This document shows, piece after piece, positions 34,190-44,188 of a DNA stretch of 64,000 nt. Positions within the stretch are counted from its first letter, which is position 1. Each line of letters opens with the position of its first letter. This DNA comes from Topomyia yanbarensis (taxonomy: Eukaryota > Arthropoda > Insecta > Diptera > Culicidae). Location: contig NC_080671.1 in assembly GCF_030247195.1 (NCBI RefSeq), positions 83,078,370-83,142,369 on the forward strand, written 5' to 3'. Under the pieces are notes generated by a model. That model was not told the origin of the DNA. It worked only from the letters and a program-made list of their open reading frames with translations, and did not search any database. A program made the translations under genes and the position numbers.

Positions 34190-37100
34190 TATTTGGTGCA
34201 GCACCATTAAAAAAGCTAACGATTACAACCTTATGCAAATTGCTGTAACAAAATAGAAACGCAATAAATTAAACAAGGAAAAATAACATTCAATGGAGGC
34301 AGAATTTAAATAAAGGAAAATAAATAAATAAGGAACAAACGAGAAAAAAATAATATGTAGCTAAAATGTAACAAAACAAGAAAGCTGAAAAGTGACATTT
34401 AAAATAATGGAAATAGATTAATAACATGCAGATACTCAAAAACCTGCTAATGTCTTAAATAAAAAAACCCAAAGCAGTGAATCGACAGAAACTAGACAAA
34501 ATTTATGGAATAATGGAATGGAAATGGTTGAAGTTTGAAAAAAAAATATATAAAGAGCAACACAAAACAGATTGAATAACTGAAGCAATCAAATTAGATG
34601 AAGGAAACTAGACTAAAATTGAAGAAAAAGAAAAATATTGCCAAATGGTTAAAATAATGAAAAAACTACAAGGGACAGCCCTATGGAGTTGTACGAATTG
34701 CAGACGTAGGACTGCAACACGTGAAATATTTAATTTCTTATTACATTTGGATTAATAATTAATCAAACATATTTCTTTCTACAGTTCACTTCATGAATCA
34801 AACCGTCTTGCTCATCAGATCATTTTATTTACAAAGGGGCGATCAAATCCGATTAAGGAAAGCAGACAGAAAACTGCGATGGAAAACCGAACTAATATCT
34901 GGAACTGCTTTAAAATTTTAAAAGATTTTCTATTGTGAGCGGTAAACAACCAGACCGATGCTTAAAAATCATGTTTTAGACAATACAGTCACAGTTCTTG
35001 TATAGGACAAGCTTTATAGTTTTATTTTGCTGTTATTGTAATTTTCCTAAAGTACACATAGCGAATGCAGTGGTCTTAATCGAAAATAGTTTTATGGATG
35101 GACTTAGATGCATTTTTTGCAGCGATTTTTTAACTAACAGTGCATCCATTCATAAATAGGCTTTGGAGTATTGGTAGAATCAAAGTGGGATAGGTTGAGT
35201 GGAAATGAATCACGTGGAATCAATAAATTGATGAAACGTAAATAATAAACCTTCGTTGCACTTTCTGCTATCCATTCGCGTGAATTTGTTGCTAAGAAAG
35301 TTTTCGTCTCCTTAGCCTGTCATGGAGATGACAACACAAAGAAAAAACGAAAGCTTTCGCTTCGCGCAACGACAGCTCAGATTTCTCATACACGCAACAC
35401 TTGGATATACCTACACATTCGCCTCAAACAATAAACCCAAGCGAACGGTGTACTGTGCTTGAATCAAAAAGCTGTGCCAGTACATCGTATCCGTACACAA
35501 ATGGCAGATACGCACCAAGCAAAATGAGTTAACGCTGGTGATGATGGGTGGAGCGAAAGAGACAAATAGTACCACGATGCTAGCCTCTGCTACACTGGCT
35601 GTGAGAGCATGCAGCGCAGTACTCTGCTCTGCCCGCCGTCCAAGAGGCAACTGAGCTTGCCCAACCAAATCTGCTCTTTAAATAGTCGATGATGACGTCA
35701 TTCATAGAAGCGTTGCGCGTTAGGTACATAAATCTATCGTGCCAGACTAGGGAAGCGCAGCCTTCTGTGTGCAAATGCGTGGTATTTTGACTATGTTGAA
35801 CATTATTTAAAATTTTAATGCCATGATATCAAAAATCTTTGGGTTTATCTATTGGAATCTATTCTTAGAAGTATTTCTGAGTGATATGCGCAAAAAAATT
35901 GAAAATTTGCCGTAAGATGGCTGAATTATAAGCGTTTTAAATTGGACACATTTCGTTACATACCATTTTTGTTGAATTTGCAAAATGCACCCCCATATCG
36001 AAAACAAAGACGTAGTCCTACGTCAAAACGGGTAAACGACAAAATGAAAAATAAAATATCATAAATATGGAAAACAAGAAATTCGACAAAAGGGAGGATA
36101 ACGAACATAACAAAAAAATAAAAACAGAGTTACGAAAAAGTAAACAAGTATAAAAATGGACGTAATGGATCGACGGAGTTAGACGTAAAAATAACAATTA
36201 TACAAAATGTTTAAAATTAAAAATTTGCAACAAAATAAAAAATAGAGAGAAAAATGTTGAAAATTGTTCAAAATAAAAGAAAAAATTAAGATAGACCATT
36301 GAATAAATAAATTGTTTAGCTTTGGAAAATAAAAATAGACATATATTTATTTAATGAACTAATTTAGAACTGAATAAGTACAATAGTATAAATAAATAGA
36401 AACAATTGGACGGAATAGATAGAAGGAAAAAATTGAAAACATGAACAAGAGGATAGAGCCCTAAAACCGACAAAAGTAAAATCATAGAAAACATGTAAAA
36501 TCAAAACGGTTTAAATAGGAGAAAATGGAAATGCTAGACGAAAGGGGAAAAATAGAAATACTACAATAAAGAAATATAAGAGAAAGGTTAGATATTAAAT
36601 AAACTCATATGAAGTAAAACTTTAAATCAGATGAAATGGAAAACAGAAAACATGCACAAAATACAAAAAGATCAAAATAAAATAATGGGGAAAATGTTCA
36701 CATTATAAAATGAACAAAACGGAAAACATAAAATTGAAAATTATTTAAATAGGCAAAAAACAAGGTGGTGAAGGTAATTGGACACAACAATAAATCAAAA
36801 TTAATGAATATAAAAAAATCCATACAAAGAAAAGCATAAATTTCAAAACTGATGAATGAAGAACGAAAAATTCACAACAAAATAAAAAAAAACTAAAACG
36901 AAAAAATATTATTTTGTCGAAAATAAGAGACCTAATAATGAAAAATATGGAAAAAGTAGGGATGCAGAAAATACTAAAGTAGGTTTATTGAAAAATATGA
37001 AACAAAATTCAAAAATAATCGAAAGAGTTAAAATTTTGTGCAATTTAATCAATAAACTTAGTAAAATCAATTGAACAAACGAGTGACAAAAAACAAATAA

Positions 37101-37480
37101 AACGATATATAAAACGCGAAAATTAAAAGACATGAGAAGATGAAATGAATCTAAAAAAATGCGACGAATGTTAAAAATTGGACGAATTTGAAAGAAACAG
37201 CAAGAATGGTTAAAACATAGAAAGGAAAATATGAAACAAAATATGTAAAACAAAACGTAAAACAAGAATACATGAAAAACATAGAAAGTCTAAAAAACCT
37301 GGATGAAATGGAAAAAGAAACACCAAAAAATGTAGACAATTACAATATGAAACAATAGGACAAGAGAAAAAATTGGAATGAATAGAAACTCTAGATTATA
37401 TGAAGAATATAAACTTTCTCCGATGAAATGCCAAAAACATGGGGAAAAAATATGTAAATTGAGAAAGCTAAAGATGAAAA
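34190..37480 (+). repeat. A-rich, strand-asymmetric tracts (34190-34690 and 36030-37480)
   Basis: The plus strand is very rich in A, with modest G and little C or T. Recurring short words such as GAAAAATAGA, AAAATGGAAA and ACAAAATG do not settle into a fixed period. The tract is interrupted at 34703-36024 by an element with GACGTAGGACT ends, and the same composition resumes after it. Minus-strand Phe/Leu-rich frames (36909-37339) follow from this composition and are not credible proteins. Confidence 0.7.
34703..36024. mobile_element. Nested element with inverted GACGTAGGACT ends
   Basis: The ends GACGTAGGACT (34703-34713) and AGTCCTACGTC (36014-36024) are inverted complements that interrupt the A-rich tract. 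The same 11 bases occur within the TTGACGTAGGACT ends of the element at 51570-54091, which has a comparable AT-rich segment just inside one end. The short frames near 35411-35774 (minus) are not recognised. No clear target duplication is seen. Confidence 0.55.
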
Positions 37481-38144
37481 AAAACTTTCGGGTTCTCGTA
37501 TTTAAATATTATCATTTAAGTGGACACGAGAAATTAATATGAAAATTTTTTTTCGTGGATTTTGCGCGTTAAAGCCGTTTTCAAGTTATCAAAGTTTTCT
37601 TTTGATTAGTCTTTCATGCAGTATTAACTTTATGATATAATTTACGATTGACGTTATGATAGAATTTGGATCATATTTGGTAATTTCTGTTTTTGACGGA
37701 ACGAACCCTTTGACCACAGTTAAGTTTGGCCTTATTAGTTGCAACACCTTCATTTTGTTACTGTCCATAAAACCACTTATGACGTTGTCATAATTTTTTC
37801 AATCGAAAATAGTGCTTTAGAGAAAAGTATTTTTATCCCATTTACAAACTTCTATCGAAATCAAAAAATCTCATGATATTTCACCAAATCACCAACTTTA
37901 CCATGAAATGTTGGATCTTCTAATTGATAAAATCAAATATTTGTTTTCCAACATGCTGAAATTTAGAATTTTTGCAAGGTATCCTATTAAATCATACCAA
38001 TATTCAAACTCTAATTGCATTTTCAAATAAATTGTTATTAAACTATTTGTCAGAATCATTCCTTCTGTTTAAAGTCCGGGCCCCTTCCACAACTCCGGGT
38101 CCGGGGGGAAACACCCTGTTCCCCCTCCCCTCTCGACGGCTCTG

Positions 38145-38581
38145 CCTGATACCGATGTACGTTTCTATGAGCTATTAAGCTCCCCGCTTCTTCTACTCGT
38201 TCTAGTCTCCGGCGGTAAACCAAGCCTACTGAACGGCCAGCCAGTAGGGGCTGAGGTCCATCCAGCGATTCCGGGTTCACTGGCGCCCCAATGACCCACT
38301 TCTGGCTATTCGACGCGGTCTACTCGGTCTAATCCCTGGCGGTGGATCTAGCCTACTCACTAGCTACCCGGTAGAGTGTTGAGGCCGGTCCGGCGATTCC
38401 GGTGAAGCCTGACGTCTGGTTCGCTGGCGCCCCGACGACCCGAGCCCTGTGCTACATCGCGTACTACTCAACTGGTCTCCGGCGGTGGACCCAGTCTACA
38501 CCGTCGGTGAGTTTTCCGGCGGTGGAATTTCTCCCGAAACCCTATTTGTGGTTCCTCTGCAGTATTTGTGTGTATGTATGT
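38145..38581. repeat. Duplicated block, copy 2, part 2
   Basis: After the duplicated CCTGATAC, the sequence matches copy 1 from 28608 to 28974 (38145-38511). It then continues into sequence that copy 1 has lost. It is interrupted at TA (38582) by the foldback element. Confidence 0.8.
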
Positions 38582-39637
38582 TAGAATGGGACAAGGTTAT
38601 ACGAAAAAAATGAAATTTTGCTCCGAGTAACTTTTTGGGTCCTATTTAGCTCCCAGAACAACTCTGCAAATTTTCAGCTCAATCGGTGAAACTATATTTT
38701 TGCGCCCACGATTTAAAGTTTACATGGGATTTTGCATGGGGAAATCGTCTTTTGCAAAATAATTCTTCCAAGAGTCGCCTTTACCTCCTAAAAATAAATG
38801 GATGTCTGATTTTTATAGGAAATTTGTCAAGGAAACAAAGTTTAGAAGACCGCGAAACGATCTGATGCTTGTGGAAAAAGTTATTAAGTAAAAACCGATT
38901 GATGTCTTGAAGATTGATTAAAATTTCGCTTTTCATAGCATCACTGCTGCTGATGATCGAATTATATACAAAATTTTTAACTTTCTCTTATTATGTACAA
39001 AAGAAGCCTCATTTTATCCCTCAAAACTCTTGAGAAGTGGCCAAACAGTATAGATAAATGATTTAGAAAATTTGAACAAAATTGCGTATAATTGGACAGC
39101 CAAAAGCAGTGGTGCTAGAAAAAATGAATAACACTAGTTTACAAGAAAAATGAAGCTTCAAGAAAAAGTATTTTTTAGACTAATTTTGGGTTGCTGAACA
39201 CGAAAACAATATTCATTTTATTGTTCAAAGAAGCGATTTTGTGATTTTCTCAAAAAACTCGTTTTTGAGCATTTTTTATAGTTTTTAGTCAATATTTCGT
39301 GTCAAAATCATTCAATTAATTTAGTCAGTACGCAGGTTGAAAGGTGAGAGATGCCCTTTACAAAAACATATAATATGTGTCGATCATATGTAAAATTTTT
39401 AGTGCTGCAAGCGACCAAAGTTTAAAAAGTGCATTTTTGACCATTTTTAAAAGTTACTCATTTATAAATGATTTTTTTTACCGAAAAACAAATGTTTCTT
39501 TCTGACCTTTCAGAATCTATGATGACAGATAATATGTTTACGTTAATTTTAAGCCTAAAATCGCTAACATCGGATGGAAAATATTGATGCTATGGCACAT
39601 TGAGCGAAATGGAAATTTTATGATTTTATGACCCTGC

Positions 39638-39805
39638 CCTGCGGCGGTTTAGAGCGTGTAGCACTGGTCTCATAAGCCACTCGTTAAATATTCGAGTCCC
39701 TATCGAGAAGGAGTCTCAGTGGGATCGTAGCACTAGCCACGTAATATTATGTGAACTGAGAATCTGCTGTGAATCCTGTTGAAGCAGAAGGCGAAAAATC
39801 CTTTA
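39638..39805 (+). mobile_element. tRNA-derived SINE
   Basis: An A-box-like word (GGTTTAGAGCGTGTAGCA, about 39647) and a B box (TATTCGAGTCCCT, about 39689) are spaced as in a tRNA promoter. A non-tRNA body follows. The opposite arm of the surrounding foldback lacks this segment, which supports an insertion. It lacks a closed acceptor stem. Confidence 0.6.
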
Positions 39806-39970
39806 ATTCGTAAAATATGTACTCACCACATACAAAACAAAAATTTTCCAACGATATTTTCACATTTTAAAAAGAGAACTTAGTTGTACAATGAAAAATC
39901 CAAAACCATTCAAATGCCGCAGGATGGATGGATGCAAGCTCGAGAAGACAGTACCCAACACAAACAATAA

Positions 39971-40492
39971 CTGTATCGATTTTGTTGGCTATTTTCGGCA
40001 AATTTGAGACTAAGAAAATCGAAAACAATGAAATTGAAAGACGGATAGGTATTCTAGAGTGAATCAGTTATAAACTTAGAACGGAAAACTAGAACTAGGC
40101 AGGCTCATATGGGCATGATCGAAAGGAAATGTGAAGAATTCTTTGCCTTCTGCAGAGTAGGAGTTGGGCGTTGCACCCAAGTCTACCGCATGGTCTATGG
40201 TAGAACATAACTCATCATGACGCCGGCGTCGGCGGTAAAACATGATGATGAGTTATGTTCTACCATAGACCATGCGGTAGACTTGGGTGCAACGCCCAAC
40301 TCCTACTCTGCAGAAGGCAAAGAATTCTTCACATTTCCTTTCGATCATGCCCATATGAGCCTGCTTAGTTCTAGTTTTCCGTTCTAAGTTTATAACTGAT
40401 TCACTCTAGAATACCTATCCGTCTTTCAATTTCATTGCTTTCGATTCTCTTAGTCTCAAATTTGCCGAAAATAGCCAACAAAATCGATACAG
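39971..40492. repeat. Near-perfect 247-bp inverted repeat (long hairpin)
   Basis: The left arm 39971-40217 and right arm 40246-40492 are complementary with only about three mismatches. They are separated by a 28-bp GC-containing loop (GCCGGCGTCGGCGG). A 16-bp direct repeat, AACACAAACAATAACT, brackets the structure at 39957-39972 and 40521-40536, consistent with an insertion. A transcript would fold into a long double-stranded RNA suitable for Dicer processing. No expression evidence is available from sequence. Confidence 0.9.
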
Positions 40493-40812
40493 TAGAACAT
40501 TGCGGCAATTAAAACATAGTAACACAAACAATAACTATTAAGTATAGAAGATTATTTCAGCCGAAAGTATGATTGTGCGAAAAATAAAAAGTTACAATTT
40601 TCATTCAGTGCTTCTACATCTACATTTTCATCCGATTTTTGTGACCATTGGCTTAAAATTTATGCAAAAAGAATGTTTATTTCATTAGATTCTACAAGAA
40701 TTTTCTTCTGTCCTTCATTTATTATAAAAAATTTACTAGAAATATGCATTTAAAAAAAAAAGTTAGACTTTTTTTTTACTTTGGTCGATTGTAATCATAA
40801 TAAATGTACATT

Positions 40813-41148
40813 TCTCGACAAACATACGATTACGGCTTAAAAGCCAACTGTCAAAATTCTCTTTGAAAGGAAATTCCGGACAAACCGTTACTGGCTAAAC
40901 GCATTTCATAGCAGTTAATGCAAGAGAAAACTTTTTTCTTTTGTTTACTATAAACATCTGTGATCCCTAGCAACAATTTAGGTTTAAAGGTAGTTTTATA
41001 GCCACTCATAAAACTTAGATTAAACTTGTAGCGTGTTATAAAACTTCAATTGTTACTTGGGATTGGCGAGGAAAAGTTTGTCTAAAATTTCCTTTCAAAG
41101 AGAATTTTGACAGTTGGCTTTTATGCCGTAATCATATTTTTGTCGAGA
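40813..41148. mobile_element. 336-bp MITE with inverted ends of about 70 bp
   Basis: The left end TCTCGACAAACATACGATTA and the inverted right end TCTCGACAAAAATATGATTA continue in parallel through GCCAACTGTCAAAATTC and CTTTGAAAGGAAATT, about 70 bp in all. The centre is AT-rich and non-coding. The target duplication is not clear. Confidence 0.75.
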
Positions 41149-42113
41149 TTTGATCTACGCGTATTATACATTTTCGGAAATGGCACATCAATTATCTTGT
41201 TCAAATAGGATCCGATCGAAACAGTTCGAAAGGTATCCAGCGACCCAAAATTAATCTAGAAAACATTTTTTCTTGTAACTTAAGACCAAAAGAGATATGT
41301 GAAAAACAGAGCAATTTTCATTCGGTGCTTAATAACATCACCAGTTTTTGTTGGATTTTCGTGATCTTAGGCTTAAAATTCACGTTAGAAGTTTTTCTGT
41401 CACATAAGGTTTTAAAATATTTTTTGCTGATTTATTTTTTTTATGAAAAATTAACTAAAAATTAGTAATTTTACCAAATACAACTTTTTTTTGACTTTGG
41501 TTGCTCTTAACCCTAAATTGTTGATATTTTATCCTAACATGTTATACAATTTTGGAATGGGCACATCAATATCTTTCGAATGGTGAGTCGTTTGTGTTAA
41601 TCGGAAAATTTGTTCCTGATATATTGACCAAAAACTGCAAAAAGTGCTTAAAAACACCTTTGTCAAAAAATCACTAAAAAGGTTCTTTGAAAAAGAAAAT
41701 GGATATGATTTTCGTGCTCAGCGACCCAAAATTGACTTAGAAAACACCTTTTTTCTTAACTTCATGCAATTAACCCAAAATTTGTAAACTAGTGTAATTT
41801 ATAAATCGTCAGAGCATCAATCGGTTTTTGCTTCATAACTTTTTTATCGAGCGTCAGATTGTTTCGTGGTTTTCGAGACTTTGTTTCTTTATTAAATTTT
41901 CTGTCAAAGCCACATATCGATTTATTTTTACGAAATAATGGGCGACTCCTGGAGGAATTATTTTGTAAAAGTTAATTTTCCCATGTAAACTTTAAACAGT
42001 GTGCGCAAAAATATAGTTTAGGGATCGAATTAAGAATTTGCACAGTTGTTCTAGGACCAAAATGGAACCTAAAAAGTTGCTCGGAGCTAGAATCTAATTT
42101 TTGTCCCACTCTA

Positions 42114-42800
42114 TTGTATGTGTGTGTGTCATTTAAACTCACATAATTTTCTCAGAGATGGCTGAACCGATTTACACAAACTTAGTTTCAAATGAAAGGT
42201 AAAACGCTCCCATAAGCTGCTATAGAATTATTAGTTGATCCGACGTCTGGTTCCGGAGTTACGGGTTGAGGAGTGCGGTCACACTGCAAATTCCCATATA
42301 AACTGGTAACCCAATGATGTCCGAATGATGCAATACATATTCAAAAACTTTCAACATTACTTGGATTTGCGGGTCTAGATCACTAATGACCAATCAAAGT
42401 AGTTTTGACCACATTGGTTACCCATGACGCTTCTTGATGCCCCCGGGGAACTCACCAAGTTCCTAAGCTTATATCACACCTATTTCCCAGTGAATGCTTG
42501 ACCGATTTTTACAAAATTGATTTAAAATGAATGATACAATAATACCCTTCACTCCTTAACGAATTATTTAAGGTGGAAATTACCCTAAAAATATCGTAAA
42601 ATTTAGAATATCTTTTTAAACTCCACAGATAGTTATGTTCGGCAAAAAATATGTGTTTCGATACCGTAAACAACTTTGTGGAAGATTCCAAGAAGATATG
42701 AGAATGTCTAAAAAAGTTATCATGAAAAAACTAATATTAAGGGGTCTTCCATATAATATGTTCCATAACTCGTAAACTGTTGAAGCTAGATATATGGTGT
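42114..42800. repeat. Duplicated block, copy 2, part 3
   Basis: Bases 42384-42800 match 28975-29387, up to the exact point where the R1-like LINE starts in copy 1. Bases 42114-42383 are the segment lost from copy 1 and resemble 26375-26600. The frames on the minus strand repeat those of copy 1 and are not genes. Confidence 0.8.
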
Positions 42801-43699
42801 CTTCAGCAATTTTTTTGTAGTAACATTTGCTACAACTTTTTTGAAGACACAAAGTCTCTATCTTAATTATTTCGGAAAATAAATTTCGTATATCACTTAT
42901 AGGTGAATTAATCACTGAACGGTATACTCCGTGGATGCGCAATCATAAGAACAACAACTTCTCCGAACAAACTATACTTCTAAAGTTTAAAGGTTTAGAC
43001 GCTACTAATTTTGATCACGAAAACGACGTTTTAAAACGCTGTGCATTTGTAATACCTCATAGGCTAAAAATCTATTGAAATGGTCACCAAATTACTTCGA
43101 CTCGCAGGTTTAGATCACTGATTGCCAGTCAAATATTCTTTAAAAATATTGTCCACTATAGCCAATTCCGGAAGTTCCGGATTCCGGGCGTATTCCATAA
43201 TTAAAGTTACACCGATTCTTAGGTGATGACTGAACCGATTTCTCAAAATTAGTCTCAAATGGAAAATATGCAGTTGGATGTGGCATCGTTCCCTCCCCCT
43301 TACCCTTACACCTTCCCTCTTCATCACCCTCCCCCTGGACCACTCTCACACCTGCATTCCCTTCATCCACCCCGTATACCGAAATGAGATGAAGGGTTTC
43401 TGAGGCATCCTCCATTCTCAAGCCACTAAACCTCACCCCCTCCACTTCCAAACCCATTCCCACAACATTGCATAATCGGATCACATGAATATAACATTGA
43501 ACTCAGGCTGATAAAGTCAATTAAATATTATATTTCTTTGTTTAAAATGATTCGGCGTCAACAGTAGTGAGATACGTGCTACGTATAATCTTTTTCTTCG
43601 TCTTCAATCCGATTGGGATTTTTATAACTAATTATACAAAAGAATTTTCAAATGCTCATGAAAATCGACCCTGCCGTACTAGAGACAAACGGTAAAGCC
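42801..43699. repeat. Continuation of the same repeat family with a pyrimidine-rich stretch
   Basis: Around 43080-43270 the sequence again resembles 26690-26840 (words such as ACTGATTGCCAGTC and AGTCTCAAATGGAA), so the family repeats in diverged form. The stretch 43280-43470 is C/T-rich on the plus strand. Its minus-strand frame (43484-43140, 114 codons) contains LHLISVYGVDEGN, faintly like a LINE endonuclease strand, but this is too weak to assign. Confidence 0.4.
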
Positions 43700-44107
43700 A
43701 TTTTTCATCATTTTTGACCAGCTAAAAACCAAAATCACTAATATTCGTGGAGCTAAGACTGCGTTTGAAACGACAAAAACAGTCTCACCACCACCTGAGG
43801 AACTGTCTACTAGTCAGAATTTGACCCCAGCACGACGGATGATGAAGTTTCGACCCTAGTGAAAGAATGCCTGGGCGAGGATATACAACCAAGGATAGTT
43901 CATCTAGTTCCTTAGGACAAGGATGTCACATCTCTGAGCTATATTACATATAAGATCGGCGTTCGTAAATCTTATAGGGATAAGGCCCTCTCCAAACAAA
44001 CCTGGCCAGAAAACATTTACTTTAGGGAATTTGTGAATAACTCAACAAATCAACGACCAATTATCAAGATTGCTGCAGAGAGGAATTCATCTAGTGGTGC
44101 TCTGTAG
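43700..44107 (+). pseudogene. ORF1 remnant of a CR1-like LINE
   Basis: From about 43824 a frame with one internal stop (about 43914) reads LVKECLGEDIQPRIVHLVP and then SYITYKIGVRKSYRDKALSK followed by TWPENIYFREF. This resembles the C-terminal part of ORF1 of mosquito CR1/T1-Q-type elements. It lies just upstream of the matching ORF2 in the same orientation. The 5' end is not defined. Confidence 0.6.
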
Positions 44108-44188
44108 CTCAACGCTATACCGGAAAATCTCTTTCTAACTTTATTTTCCTCGGCAATCAACATATCTGTTGAATCGGAGAATCCGTCT

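Larger units (their letters stand above)
33763..38144. mobile_element. 4.4-kb hAT-like element with 8-bp target duplication
   Basis: The ends are CAGAGCTGTAGAGAG on the left and, inverted, CAGAGCCGTCGAGAG on the right. They are flanked by CCTGATAC at 33755-33762 and 38145-38152. The empty site survives in the duplicated copy at 28608-28615, which has a single CCTGATAC followed by the same downstream sequence. An 8-bp duplication and CAG-type ends suggest hAT. No transposase frame remains. The interior holds a SINE, a nested element with GACGTAGGACT ends, and long A-rich tracts. Confidence 0.8.
38582..42113. mobile_element. 3.5-kb foldback element with long diverged inverted arms and TA duplication
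   Basis: The outer ends are GAATGGGAC on the left and its near-complement GTCCCACTC on the right, each bordered by TA (38582-38583 and 42112-42113). Left-arm words find their inverted partners over about 1 kb: GCTCCGAGTAACTTTTTGGG near 38620 pairs with a complement near 42080, and ACACTAGTTTACAAG near 39132 with one near 41788. The right side contains an internal duplication (40570-40800 and 41300-41520). Three later insertions sit inside: a SINE, a near-perfect hairpin and a MITE. There is no transposase. Confidence 0.75.

Noticed and set aside
36909..37339. Phe/Leu-rich minus-strand ORF as a membrane protein
   Set aside because: It is the reverse complement of an A-rich tract, where Phe and Leu codons are expected from composition alone.
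39638..39805. Plus-strand tRNA gene
   Set aside because: Same reason: a tRNA-like promoter head without a closed cloverleaf.
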